Below, piece by piece: positions 43,384-52,255 of a DNA stretch of 64,000 nucleotides. The stretch is from CAWCOU01 sp963797335. GTDB lineage: Bacteria; Pseudomonadota; Gammaproteobacteria; JAURND01. Both the position numbers and the translations under genes were made by a program. Position 1 is the first letter of the stretch. Every line of letters begins with the position of its first letter. The DNA is taken from positions 1 to 64,000 of the forward strand of contig CAWCOU010000006.1 in assembly GCA_963797335.1 (NCBI GenBank), written 5' to 3'. The notes under the pieces are model-generated. The model was not told the DNA's origin. It did no database searches and saw only the letters and a program-made list of their open reading frames with translations.

Positions 43384-43871
43384 ACGGACCAATGGGCGGA
43401 GCCCCAGCGGCCGCGGCCGTTAGAAACGCTCAAGGTGATGGCTGTTATTTTGCTGGTGGTGAGTGTCTCTTGATCTTGCAACAACTCTTGCAAAAACCAG
43501 GAAGATAGCTCTTCGATGGTGATATTGCGAATCGGTAAAATGAGCACATCTCGCTTCAAAAAAACCAGGCGATCTTCATGGAAGAAAACCTCATAGCCTT
43601 CCTCCGTTTCTTGAATTCGCAATACCGGTGAGGCGCCAGGTAACAGCAAATAACTATTCAATTGTTGAGCCAGCGCATTGAGCTTTTTCTTATAAATTGC
43701 ATAATCAAACGCGATGCCAAGCGCCCCGAGCTCAGCGAGGAATTTAGCCTTGACCAGGTAATTATGGCCGTGCAATCGTTCACGTTGCGTGGCTGAAAAA
43801 ATGGTGAAGTGGGCAGCGGAAAAACCAAAGCTTTCTTCAGATAATTCGATAGTAGTCAATAGAGGCTTCAT
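43380..43871 (-). CDS. 6-pyruvoyl-tetrahydropterin synthase/QueD family protein, atypical
   Basis: A 163-residue member of the PTPS/QueD fold, longer than the usual 120. The zinc histidines are kept in FSAAHF and LHGHNY. The catalytic Cys that normally precedes LHGH is missing (SATQRERLHGH), the DHxxLN motif is replaced around LNSYLLLPGAS, and the usual C-terminal Glu position reads SVSNGRGRWG. It is therefore unlikely to be a standard queuosine enzyme. It is the last gene of a minus-strand unit behind a MidA-like methyltransferase (17 bases). Confidence 0.7.
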   Translation of the reverse strand: MKPLLTTIELSEESFGFSAAHFTIFSATQRERLHGHNYLVKAKFLAELGALGIAFDYAIYKKKLNALAQQLNSYLLLPGASPVLRIQETEEGYEVFFHEDRLVFLKRDVLILPIRNITIEELSSWFLQELLQDQETLTTSKITAITLSVSNGRGRWGSAHWSV

Positions 43872-43888
43872 AGGATTGAATGGGATCT

Positions 43889-45034
43889 TTAAAACCTGTG
43901 CGACGAAGGTAAATTTTTTGTTAACGCCATCACTTTAAACAACTCACCCATTTCACTGGGCAGCACCAATTTCTTTATCTCTTGACTCGCCTGATATTGA
44001 CGTTGCAAATCACCTTGCATATTAGCAGCCAACTCGAGGAGACCGCAACTTAATAAAAAATTAGCCAGATTGTCGTAACCGGCGATGGTCAAATTGGCCT
44101 GTTCGGCAGCTTGCGCGACTGCCGTAAAATCGACATGTGCGGTAATATCCTGCAAACCAGGCCAATAAAAAGGATCACTGTGGGCATGGTGTCGATAATG
44201 GCACTGCAAAGTGCCCGTGCGGCGATCCGGATGGTAATATTCTTGGCGTGGAAAGCCATAGTCTACTAATAAAATCAGGCCACTTTGTAATAAGTCAGCC
44301 ACGCTCTTCAGCCAGGCCGGCAGATTCAGGTTTATTTCTGAGCAATAACCATCCGTAAACGGATGCCGATCGAGAAGAGGTTCCGTCGTCCACCAAGCCT
44401 CAACAGTGTTAATTAACTCAGGGCAGGGAGTGGTCAATAGCTCTTGTAAACGATCATTATGCCAGGTTACGCAGCGTTCTTGAAGATTACCTTGCTGCCA
44501 TTGAAAGCAATGAACAGGCATGGCATCCAATACCTCATTGGCGATGACTACGCCACTAAACTGAGTCGGTAACCGGTCTAGCCAATGGACTTTATGAGCC
44601 AAGGTGGGGATTTTTTCTTGCACCCATTGTTGCTGGCGCTGCTTGAGATCGGGGCTGAGCTCCAAAATATAATAATGGGCAGGAGCAACCGTTAACGTCG
44701 ACAGAATATCAACGGCGAGGCGACCTGAGCCAGCACCAAATTCCAGAATGTCGCCAGATGGGAGTGCCGAAAGCGTTGTTTGAATTCGTTGTGCTAAACA
44801 TTGCCCGAACAAACTGGAGATCTCGGGAGCCGTTGTGAAATCGCCGCCCACGCCTAATTTATGAGATCCCCCCGTGTAATAGCCCAATCCGGGAGCGTAA
44901 AGCGCTAACTCCATGTACCGCGCAAACGACAGAGGACCGTGCGCCATTATTTCTGCGCGCATAGTGGCTACCAGTGCCTCGGAGTGCCTGATGGCTTCTT
45001 TGTCGGGTAGAGGGAGTTGCGGCTTAATGTTCAT
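43889..45034 (-). CDS. SAM-dependent methyltransferase of the MidA/NDUFAF7 family
   Basis: A 381-residue COG1565 (DUF185) protein. The mitochondrial member NDUFAF7 methylates an arginine of a complex I subunit; the bacterial role is not settled. Signatures are LALYAPGLGYYTGG, VGGDFTTAPEISSLFGQ, SAM motif ILEFGAGSGRLAVDIL, and LLVDYGFPRQEYYHPDR. It overlaps the upstream DgoK-like gene by four bases, so the two are coupled. Confidence 0.9.
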   Translation of the reverse strand: MNIKPQLPLPDKEAIRHSEALVATMRAEIMAHGPLSFARYMELALYAPGLGYYTGGSHKLGVGGDFTTAPEISSLFGQCLAQRIQTTLSALPSGDILEFGAGSGRLAVDILSTLTVAPAHYYILELSPDLKQRQQQWVQEKIPTLAHKVHWLDRLPTQFSGVVIANEVLDAMPVHCFQWQQGNLQERCVTWHNDRLQELLTTPCPELINTVEAWWTTEPLLDRHPFTDGYCSEINLNLPAWLKSVADLLQSGLILLVDYGFPRQEYYHPDRRTGTLQCHYRHHAHSDPFYWPGLQDITAHVDFTAVAQAAEQANLTIAGYDNLANFLLSCGLLELAANMQGDLQRQYQASQEIKKLVLPSEMGELFKVMALTKNLPSSHRF

Positions 45035-45954
45035 GACGAGCGTATTCCAGCAGCTTGAGCAACCTGGAATAATCCCTTACAAGTGACTATATCTACCGCT
45101 TTTAAACAACTGCGAATTTGATATTTACTCAATGCGCGTGCATAAAGCCTAGCGATTCGTGGATTCGCTATTAATGTCACGGTCGGGCAAGTTCTTTGCC
45201 GCAACGCCTGCTTCACTTCCTGACCAATCAATAAGCCTGAAAGATAGCTGCTAGCGCTCATGTTAGTTAAGTTACCTGATAATACTTGCGTGCGTACTTG
45301 AAAAAGCTGGGATAATAAGGAATCGTCTTGATTTGCGAGCGCTAATCCGCGATCAAACGCTTTCATATCTTTACCTGCCGGTGTTTCGATCAGTTTACTG
45401 AGGATACTTTTTTTTGCCAACAGCATATAAATTTCACCCGTCATAAAGCTGGTAAAATCCATTAATTGGCCCTTGGTTACATAAGCCCACTTACTATGGG
45501 TGCCGGGTAAGCAGATAAGCTGTTCTGATAGTTGTGGATCTAAGGCTCCTAAAATTTGCACTTCTTCTCCGCGCATGACATCGACCCGGCCATAGGCGTC
45601 ATCATAACGTACGCCCGGTACGATGTAATAAGAAGGGCGGTTGGCGAGGCAGCGCAAACCTTGATGTAAAGCGCAGAGCTGTAATGGGCAAAGTAAGTAC
45701 GGCACTTCCATCCAGCCATGGCGTGAGCCAATCATGCCGGCCATTAGAACGGGTAGTTGAGGGTGTTGTTGCAACCAGGGGTTAATTTCCTGCTGCAAAA
45801 TTTTTTCGAAGTCTTCGTTGGTTTGGTGAAGAATGCCTTGGTGAGCAAATTTTTTGGCGATGATGTGTCCTTTTTCATCCAATAAAAATGCGCGAAAATT
45901 GCTGGTGCCCCAATCAACAGCGATTAAACATGGCTTTTTTGAGTGTGAATTCAT
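45031..45954 (-). CDS. 2-dehydro-3-deoxygalactonokinase (DgoK) family protein
   Basis: Sugar-acid kinase of the ASKHA superfamily, 307 residues. The phosphate-1 motif is AVDWGTSNFRAFLLD. LPGTHSKWAYV and FTSFMTGEIYMLL are typical of DgoK, which phosphorylates 2-keto-3-deoxy-galactonate. The other galactonate genes (dgoA, dgoD) are absent from the window, and its neighbours are an esterase and a methyltransferase. The true substrate could therefore differ. It starts 12 bases after the esterase gene. Confidence 0.88.
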   Translation of the reverse strand: MNSHSKKPCLIAVDWGTSNFRAFLLDEKGHIIAKKFAHQGILHQTNEDFEKILQQEINPWLQQHPQLPVLMAGMIGSRHGWMEVPYLLCPLQLCALHQGLRCLANRPSYYIVPGVRYDDAYGRVDVMRGEEVQILGALDPQLSEQLICLPGTHSKWAYVTKGQLMDFTSFMTGEIYMLLAKKSILSKLIETPAGKDMKAFDRGLALANQDDSLLSQLFQVRTQVLSGNLTNMSASSYLSGLLIGQEVKQALRQRTCPTVTLIANPRIARLYARALSKYQIRSCLKAVDIVTCKGLFQVAQAAGIRSS

Positions 45955-45966
45955 AGCAGAATGATT

Positions 45967-46656
45967 TTATTTTATTATCTGGCGAAGCCATTGACCTATA
46001 TCGTCAATTTCTTCCATACAAACCGAGTGCGCCATAGGGTAGGTACGCCAGTCAATGTGACAACCAGCATTTTCGATTACTTCTTTAGATGCTTGGCCTA
46101 AGTCGATGTCGACTAGGGGATCGAATGTGCCATGCGCCATGAAAATAGGTGTTTTTTGATTAGGGAATGGCTGGGGTGTGGTAAACGGTGTGTTGACCGG
46201 TAAGTAAGTGGATAAAGCTAAAATTCCGCCTAAGCGTTGGGGGAAGTGCAATCCCGTATACAGAGCCAATGCGCCACCTTGGGAAAAGCCCGCTAAAATA
46301 ATTTGATCAGAGGTAATACCCGATTCTTGCTCTTGAGTAATGAGTTGGGCAATGCTTTGATCTGCGGCTTTAATACCCGCGACATCTATCTTGGATTGTC
46401 GGCTCAGCCCGTAAATATCAAACCAGGCCCGCATAGGCATGCCGCCGTTTAGAGTAACGGGTTGAATGGGTGCGTGGGGGAAAATAAAACGGACTGCTGA
46501 ATCGATAGGTAATTTTAGTTGTGGCACGATCTCGGTAAAATCATGGCCGTCTGCGCCTAGGCCGTGCAACCAGATAACCGCGCTTTTTGCCGGTGATTTG
46601 GTGTCGATAATGACGGATTCTAGGGTAGAAGTTGGCATGGATAATGTTATACTCAT
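45967..46656 (-). CDS. Alpha/beta-hydrolase, carboxylesterase/phospholipase family
   Basis: Cytoplasmic serine esterase of 229 residues. It has the oxyanion segment IWLHGLGADGHDF (29-40), the nucleophile Ser125 in AGFSQGGALAL, the Asp in HGTFDPLVD and the His in YPMAHSV, a full triad. It resembles bacterial carboxylesterases such as EstB and acyl-protein thioesterases of eukaryotes. The natural ester is unknown. It leads the minus-strand operon with the DgoK-like, MidA-like and QueD-like genes. Confidence 0.9.
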   Translation of the reverse strand: MSITLSMPTSTLESVIIDTKSPAKSAVIWLHGLGADGHDFTEIVPQLKLPIDSAVRFIFPHAPIQPVTLNGGMPMRAWFDIYGLSRQSKIDVAGIKAADQSIAQLITQEQESGITSDQIILAGFSQGGALALYTGLHFPQRLGGILALSTYLPVNTPFTTPQPFPNQKTPIFMAHGTFDPLVDIDLGQASKEVIENAGCHIDWRTYPMAHSVCMEEIDDIGQWLRQIIK

Positions 46657-46692
46657 TTTATTTTAGAAGCGCAATCTATTTCCCCTTGTGAG

Positions 46693-46710
46693 GGCATTGT
46701 TGAATAATTC
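46693..46710. repeat. Single IS903-like end
   Basis: GGCATTGTTGAATAATTC is almost the same as the left end of the 87-base element at 62994-63080. No matching opposite end or 9-bp duplication was found nearby. It appears to be a solo remnant. Confidence 0.45.
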
Positions 46711-46787
46711 AAAAAAACTCCTTCTCTCCGTGGGCTAGGGTATGCGCACATCTTTTTTAGTCAACTGTGAGTAGTCACCGGATTAAT

Positions 46788-46980
46788 GATTAGCACTGTA
46801 AACCCCCTCTCCCGCGCGAGGAGTTTGGGCAAAAGCTGCAAACCTATTCGCGGGAGAGGGTTAGGGGAGAGGGTAAAGTCTCGCGCTATCCATTCGCCCT
46901 CTCCCCAACCCTTTCCCGCGAACAAGTTCAGAGCCTTTATTCAAGCCCCTCGCGCGGGAGAGGGGGTTTACAGTGCAATC
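46788..46980. mobile_element. 193-base inverted-repeat element before lptM
   Basis: Ends GATTAGCACTGTAAACCCCC and GGGGGTTTACAGTGCAATC are inverted over about 30 bases, through CTCTCCCGCGCGAGG. Inner copies of the CGCGGGAGAGGG unit add a second, nested palindrome at about 46850-46920. It fills most of the 355-base gap 46657-47011, which holds no gene. A transcript would fold on itself almost entirely. Confidence 0.75.
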
Positions 46981-47011
46981 CCTAATCTAAAAACGCCCTT
47001 GTGAGCGTCAA

Positions 47012-47230
47012 ATGACAAAATGGTTATTAATAATCTGTTTCACCCTAACCGGTTGTGGGCAAACTGGGCCGCTTTATTTGGCTCATCCGGGTAGTGTGAC
47101 TCATGCTCAAGCGCCGGCGCAGACGGTGCCGACGACACAGCCGATTGCTGAGCCACCGCCGGATGTGGAGAATCTGCCTGCCGGTGCTAATGTGCCTGGT
47201 GACTTTCAACCGCCTATGACGGGACCTTAG
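47012..47230 (+). CDS. lptM: Small lipoprotein LptM (YifL-like)
   Basis: A 72-residue lipoprotein with a short signal peptide and lipobox LTGC (Cys15), followed at once by GQTGPLYL, the hallmark of LptM/YifL. LptM helps assemble the LptD lipopolysaccharide translocon in E. coli. The remainder is Pro/Ala-rich and disordered. It stands one base before lysA, the usual partner gene in gammaproteobacteria. Confidence 0.85.
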   Translation: MTKWLLIICFTLTGCGQTGPLYLAHPGSVTHAQAPAQTVPTTQPIAEPPPDVENLPAGANVPGDFQPPMTGP

Positions 47231-47231
47231 G

Positions 47232-48485
47232 ATGAAGGATGATTCTAATCAATCGATGCCGCTGGCTATCGAACAAATACCGGTTACTGAATTAGTGGCG
47301 CGTTGGGGTACGCCTTTGTATGTGTATTCTCGGGCAGCTATCGAAAAAAATTGGCGAGAGTTTGATGGTGCGTTGGCCAGGCAGGATCATCAAGTCTGTT
47401 ATGCGGTGAAGGCCAATTCTAATATTGCGGTGTTGAATATTTTGGCTCGGTTGGGGTCGGGTTTTGATATTGTTTCTCAGGGTGAGTTGGAGCGGGTGCT
47501 GGCGGCGGGGGGGATACCGCAGCGGATTGTGTTTTCTGGGGTTGGCAAGTTAAGTCAGGAAATTGAACGAGCTTTGGCTGTGGATATTGGCTGTTTTAAT
47601 ATTGAATCGGCTGAAGAATTAAAACGTATTCATGAGATTGCTAAGGGACTCGGAAAAATCGCGCCTATCGCGATTCGGGTGAATCCACATGTGGACGCCC
47701 GCACGCATCCTTATATTTCCACGGGCTTGAAAGAAAATAAATTTGGAGTCGATCGCGAGGAAGCGATTGGGTTGTATCAACAGGCAGCTCAAATGCCTCA
47801 TGTGAAACCGGTGGGTATTACCTGTCATATTGGTTCGCAGTTGACGGAGCTTTCGCCGTTTTTAGCGGCGGCAGATAAGATCCAGCAATTGTGGCTGGAG
47901 TTGAAGGAACAGTTGGGTATGCAATTGCCTAGGGTGGATTTAGGGGGTGGCTTGGGTGTGCATTACCGCTCGGAGCAACCGCCTTCGCCGCAGTCGTATG
48001 TGACGGCCTTAGTTGAGCGGCTGAATAATCCCGATGTGAAGTTAATTTTGGAGCCGGGTCGAGCGATTGTTGCCAATGCCGGGTGGTTGATTACTCGTGT
48101 GGAATATTTAAAACGGACCGCACATAAAAATTTCGCGGTTGTTGATGCGGCGATGAACGATTTGTTGCGCCCCGCTTTGTACCATGCGGAACAACCGATT
48201 ATTCCGGTAATCCCGCAGACGGATGTCGCAAAAACCCGCTATGATGTCGTCGGCCCAGTGTGCGAAACCGCTGATTTTCTAGGTAAGGATCGGGATTTAG
48301 CTTTAAAAACAGGGGATTTGTTAGCGATTTGCGCGGTGGGCGCGTATGGTTTTACGATGAGTTCCAATTATAATTCCCGAGGCAGAGCCGCTGAGGTGAT
48401 GGTGGATGGCCAGCAAGCCTATTTAATTCGCCGTCGGGAAACCTTAGAAGAACTGTTCGCTAGCGAACAGTTACTACCTGATTAG
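47232..48485 (+). CDS. lysA: Diaminopimelate decarboxylase
   Basis: PLP enzyme that makes L-lysine from meso-diaminopimelate. It has 417 residues. The PLP lysine is Lys60 in CYAVKANSN; HIGSQLTEL is the His/Ser cofactor loop, and LEPGRAIVANAG and GPVCETADFLGKD are the substrate-site signatures, including the catalytic Cys. The ATG lies just after the lptM stop with AGGATGAAGGA nearby. dapF, which often follows, is not here. Confidence 0.96.
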   Translation: MKDDSNQSMPLAIEQIPVTELVARWGTPLYVYSRAAIEKNWREFDGALARQDHQVCYAVKANSNIAVLNILARLGSGFDIVSQGELERVLAAGGIPQRIVFSGVGKLSQEIERALAVDIGCFNIESAEELKRIHEIAKGLGKIAPIAIRVNPHVDARTHPYISTGLKENKFGVDREEAIGLYQQAAQMPHVKPVGITCHIGSQLTELSPFLAAADKIQQLWLELKEQLGMQLPRVDLGGGLGVHYRSEQPPSPQSYVTALVERLNNPDVKLILEPGRAIVANAGWLITRVEYLKRTAHKNFAVVDAAMNDLLRPALYHAEQPIIPVIPQTDVAKTRYDVVGPVCETADFLGKDRDLALKTGDLLAICAVGAYGFTMSSNYNSRGRAAEVMVDGQQAYLIRRRETLEELFASEQLLPD

Positions 48486-48490
48486 AAAAC

Positions 48491-48571
48491 TCCTTCTCCC
48501 CTTTGTGGGCATAGGCGTCAACCTAAGTAAAGCATCTTAATAAATATCCTTCTCCCACAAGGGGAGAAGGA
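48491..48571. repeat. GGCGTCAAC-type repeat between lysA and ffh
   Basis: CTCCTTCTCCCCTTTGTGGG, then ATAGGCGTCAACCTAAG and CCTTCTCCCACAAGGGGAG repeat the arrangement at 9840-9920 and 62930-63000. Only one GGCGTCAAC end is present, so this copy is truncated. It lies between convergent lysA and ffh. Confidence 0.65.
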
Positions 48572-48596
48572 ATTTTCTTGCTTCCAGGAGGTGAAA

Positions 48597-49976
48597 TCAA
48601 TGCATTGGGAAATTACTGGGGGGCATGCCTCCCATGCCGCCGCCCTGCATCTGGCGCATCATTTTGCCCATATTATTGCCTTTTAATTTCTTCATCATTT
48701 TTTGCATTTGCTGGAATTGCTTCAATAAACGATTCACGTCTTGAACCTGGGTGCCGGAGCCCTGTGCGATGCGTCGTTTGCGGGAACCATTAATCAAATG
48801 AATATAACGACGTTCCTTGCGGGTCATGGAACTAATAATCGCTTCCATTTGTTTGAAAACTCGGTCGTTTAAATTACTCTGCGCGGCTTGGGGAATTTGG
48901 CCCATGCCGGGGATTTTGCTCATGATGGAAGCAATGCCGCCCATACTACGCATTTGCTGTAACTGCATGCGGAAATCTTCCAGATCAAACTCTTTACCGC
49001 CTTTTTTAATTTTTTTCTCAATCTTCGCGGCTTGTTTCTTATCCAGCTTCTGTTGCGCTTCTTCCACTAAACTTAAGATATCGCCCATTCCCAAAATACG
49101 TGATGCCATACGATCGGGGTGAAACACTTCAAACGCCTCGATCTTTTCGCCCACACCGACGAATTTAATGGGTTTACCCGTAATATAACGCAACGACAAA
49201 GCGGCACCGCCGCGGGCATCGCCGTCCATTTTGGTCAGAATCACACCGGTCAAGGGTAAGGCATCGTTGAAGGCTTTGGCGGTGTTAGCGGCGTCTTGTC
49301 CGGTCATGCTATCGACGACGAACAATGTTTCAATGGGGTTAGTGGCCTGATGAATCTGACGAATTTCCGTCATCATTTCGGCATCGATGTGCAAACGACC
49401 GGCGGTGTCGATCAACACGACATCAATCAATTGTTTTTTAGCGTGTTCAATCGCATTTTTAGCGATATTGACCGGTGCTTGACTGTTATCACTGGGGAAA
49501 TAGTGAACATCAATTTGTTCTGCTAATAACTTTAATTGCTCAATAGCCGCAGGCCGGTAGATGTCGGTGCTGGTGACCAAGACCGATTTTTGTTTTTTCA
49601 ACTTTAATAAATTGGCTAATTTAGCCGTGGTGGTGGTTTTACCCGAACCTTGCAGACCGGCCATTAGTATGACGGCAGGGCGTTGGGTCTGTAGATTAAG
49701 TTCTGAATAAACAGAGCCTAAGAGATCCAGTAACGCATCGTGAACAATCTTAACTAAGGCTTCTCCCGGTTTCACGCTGCGCATCACTTCGGCACCCATG
49801 GACTCGGTACGTATTTTTTCTAGAAAATCTTGAATAACGGGTAAGGCGACATCGGCTTCTAACAGCGCAGAACGTACTTCTTGCAGTGTCTCTTTGATAT
49901 TTTCTTCGGTAATACGGCCTTTTCCGGTGACACGTTGCAGTGTTTGGGTCAGTTTATCAGTTAATAAATCAAACAT
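48597..49976 (-). CDS. ffh: Signal recognition particle protein Ffh
   Basis: GTPase that with 4.5S RNA targets nascent membrane proteins to FtsY. It has 459 residues with an N domain, then a G domain with GLQGSGKTTTTAKLANLL, DTAGRLH and TKMDGDARGG, and a Met-rich M domain that includes RIAQGSGTQVQDVNRLLKQF. It ends in the Gly/Met-rich MRQMQGGGMGGMPP. It is divergent from ypjD, and the ffh-ypjD-corB neighbourhood matches E. coli. Confidence 0.97.
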   Translation of the reverse strand: MFDLLTDKLTQTLQRVTGKGRITEENIKETLQEVRSALLEADVALPVIQDFLEKIRTESMGAEVMRSVKPGEALVKIVHDALLDLLGSVYSELNLQTQRPAVILMAGLQGSGKTTTTAKLANLLKLKKQKSVLVTSTDIYRPAAIEQLKLLAEQIDVHYFPSDNSQAPVNIAKNAIEHAKKQLIDVVLIDTAGRLHIDAEMMTEIRQIHQATNPIETLFVVDSMTGQDAANTAKAFNDALPLTGVILTKMDGDARGGAALSLRYITGKPIKFVGVGEKIEAFEVFHPDRMASRILGMGDILSLVEEAQQKLDKKQAAKIEKKIKKGGKEFDLEDFRMQLQQMRSMGGIASIMSKIPGMGQIPQAAQSNLNDRVFKQMEAIISSMTRKERRYIHLINGSRKRRIAQGSGTQVQDVNRLLKQFQQMQKMMKKLKGNNMGKMMRQMQGGGMGGMPPSNFPMH

Positions 49977-50096
49977 AAGTTTCCGTTATAATGTCTATAG
50001 AAAGGAAAAACCACAGGATAGTTAGTCCCTGTGCGTGTATACTTCGGTAAAGCTACAGATTATAACCCGAACACTCGGAGTGGAGAAGACATTACT

Positions 50097-50888
50097 ATGC
50101 AGTTGTTCGTATTAAGTGCCTGCATCGGCCTCTATTTATGGGCATCCCTAGGACGTTACCAAACCCTGCTGGGTCAATTCCATTACCCGGCCTGGTTTTT
50201 ACCGGTGTCCGGTTGTCTGGCTGTTATGGTCCATGGCTGGTTGCTTTACAGTTGGATTGATCTGGCCATAGGGCAAAACCTAACATTTTTCAATATGTTA
50301 TCGTTTATTCTTTGGTTGGTTAGTCTGTGGGTGTTATTGGCCATGATCAGAAAGCCCACGCATAATATATGCCTGCTCGTCTTTCCTTTGGCAGCCATTT
50401 CCGTGGTGTTGGTCGCCATTTTTCCAGGGCGAACTATTTTGCAGACGGCAACCAACCCTAGGCAATTAATCCACCTCTTATCGGCAGCTGCGGCATTCAG
50501 TGTGGTATGTATGGCTGCCTTACAAGCCATATTACTGCGCATTCAGGAAGGTTTGCTGCGTCGTAATTATGCCAGTAAAATTCTTCAGCGTATGCCGCCC
50601 CTAGAAACGATGGAGAAGTTATTATTCCAGCTGATTATTTTAGGTTTTTTGCTACTCACGGCGGTGTTAATCAGCAGTTTATGGTTATTTCGCGACTTTT
50701 TTGCGGTAGCGGTTCCTAATGTGGAAAAAATGGCGATTGCTTTTACTGTTTGGGCCATTTTCGCCGTATTACTGGTGGGGCGTTATTTATTTGGGTGGCG
50801 CGGAAGAAAAGTAGTTTATTATACGTTTAGTGGGTTTTTGATGCTGATGGTTTTGTATTTCGGCAGTCAATTTTATTTTCATATTTAA
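50097..50888 (+). CDS. ypjD: YpjD-like cytochrome c assembly (CcsA/HemX) family membrane protein
   Basis: A 263-residue inner-membrane protein with about eight hydrophobic segments, of the CcmC/CcsA-related family. E. coli YpjD occupies the same site next to ffh. Biochemical function is not established. The ATG at 50097 begins a typical first segment (MQLFVLSACIGLYLWASLGR) with GTGGAGAAG upstream. The GTG at 50031 would add 22 polar residues and is less likely. It is followed by corB after 14 bases. Confidence 0.85.
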   Translation: MQLFVLSACIGLYLWASLGRYQTLLGQFHYPAWFLPVSGCLAVMVHGWLLYSWIDLAIGQNLTFFNMLSFILWLVSLWVLLAMIRKPTHNICLLVFPLAAISVVLVAIFPGRTILQTATNPRQLIHLLSAAAAFSVVCMAALQAILLRIQEGLLRRNYASKILQRMPPLETMEKLLFQLIILGFLLLTAVLISSLWLFRDFFAVAVPNVEKMAIAFTVWAIFAVLLVGRYLFGWRGRKVVYYTFSGFLMLMVLYFGSQFYFHI

Positions 50889-50902
50889 ACACTATCAAAC
50901 GA

Positions 50903-52168
50903 ATGGATATTTTTAACTCACTACACGGCTTACTGATCTTATTATTTGTACTGGTGGTCGCCTCCGGTTTTTTTTCTGGCACGGAAACCGCCATGATGGC
51001 GCTGAATCGCTATCGGTTGCGTCACCTCACTCGCCAGGGTAATAAAGCCGCTCAGCGAGTCAGTCGATTACTAGAGCACCCGGATCGCTTATTAGGCGTT
51101 ATCTTGATCGGTAATACCTTTTCGAATATGTTGGTTTCAGCAGTCACCACCGTCATTGCGATTCGATTGCTGGGGCCTTTGGGTGTATTTCCTGCCACGC
51201 TGTTCATTGCCTTGATTGTGTTGATTTTTGCGGAAATCACCCCAAAAACGGTGGCGGTATTAAACCCCGATCGGTTTGCTTACCCAGCTTCTTGGTTGCT
51301 GAGTGTACTATTAAAATTAGTTTATCCTTTAGTTTTTTGCGCAAATATCTTATCCAATGGATTTTTGCGATTGTTTAAAATCAAAATAAAACTGCGTGAA
51401 CTCGAAGATTTAACCGGGGAAGAAGTGCGTACCTTAGTATTTGAAGCCACTGGCCAGCTTTCCAAAGGCTATAAGCGCATGATGCTGGGGGTCTTGGATT
51501 TAGGTGGCATGACGGTCGATGATATTCAAGTGCCTAGAAATGATATCGTCGGTATTGATGCCAATGATTCGTGGCCAGAAATTTTAGCGCAATTGGCACA
51601 CAGTGAACATACGCGATTGCCAGTCTACTCGGAAAGCATCGATCAGGTGCAAGGCATGTTGCACTTGCGCAAAGCGTTGAATTTGGCCGGTCAAGGCCAG
51701 TTGGATAAAATGAGTTTGTTGAGTTTGCTGGAGGAAGTTTATTTTATTCCACAAGGAACTCCGCTCAATATTCAACTACTCAATTTTAAACGCGAGAAAC
51801 ATCGCATTGGGTTGGTTGTCGATGAGTACGGCGATATTTTGGGTTTGGTGACCTTAGACGATATACTAGAGGAAATTGTCGGTGAATTTACCACCAATAT
51901 GTCCAGTTCGTATAAAAGTATTCAACGCCAACGCGATGGCAGTTATTTGGTGAATGGCAGTATCAGCATTCGTGAATTAAATCGGGAATTACACTGGCAA
52001 TTGCCAACGGATGGCCCAAAAACCTTAAGTGGCTTAATTATCGAGTACCTAGAAATCATACCGACAGCAGTGGTGGGGCTGCGTTTAAACGGTTATGCCG
52101 TCGAAGTTGTACAGACGGAAGAAAATACCATTAAACTGGTGCGGATATGGCCAAAGCAATCCAAATAA
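50903..52168 (+). CDS. corB: CNNM/CorB (HlyC/CorC family) transporter-associated protein
   Basis: A 421-residue membrane protein with an N-terminal DUF21/CNNM transmembrane domain (three to four segments; SGTETAMMALNRYRLRHL), a pair of CBS domains in the middle (NDSWPEILAQLAHSEHTRLP and KREKHRIGLVVDEYGDILGL), and a C-terminal CorC_HlyC domain. Members act in magnesium or cobalt export and resistance. The TAA stop lies in the target duplication of the MITE at 52173. Confidence 0.9.
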   Translation: MDIFNSLHGLLILLFVLVVASGFFSGTETAMMALNRYRLRHLTRQGNKAAQRVSRLLEHPDRLLGVILIGNTFSNMLVSAVTTVIAIRLLGPLGVFPATLFIALIVLIFAEITPKTVAVLNPDRFAYPASWLLSVLLKLVYPLVFCANILSNGFLRLFKIKIKLRELEDLTGEEVRTLVFEATGQLSKGYKRMMLGVLDLGGMTVDDIQVPRNDIVGIDANDSWPEILAQLAHSEHTRLPVYSESIDQVQGMLHLRKALNLAGQGQLDKMSLLSLLEEVYFIPQGTPLNIQLLNFKREKHRIGLVVDEYGDILGLVTLDDILEEIVGEFTTNMSSSYKSIQRQRDGSYLVNGSISIRELNRELHWQLPTDGPKTLSGLIIEYLEIIPTAVVGLRLNGYAVEVVQTEENTIKLVRIWPKQSK

Positions 52169-52172
52169 TCTG

Positions 52173-52233
52173 GTGAGCTCAGGCACCCCATATCTTTGGC
52201 ACAAACGTTTCCATCCTGGGGCTGAGCTGTTAC
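52173..52233. mobile_element. Short MITE of the GTAAC family with 8-bp target duplication
   Basis: A 61-base element with ends GTGAGCTCAGG and GGGCTGAGCTGTTAC. It is flanked by ATAATCTG at 52165-52172 and 52234-52241. The left duplication contains the corB stop codon. Its right half is shared with the fragment at 43355-43383. Confidence 0.82.
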
Positions 52234-52255
52234 ATAATCTGAAAGGAAAATAGGA

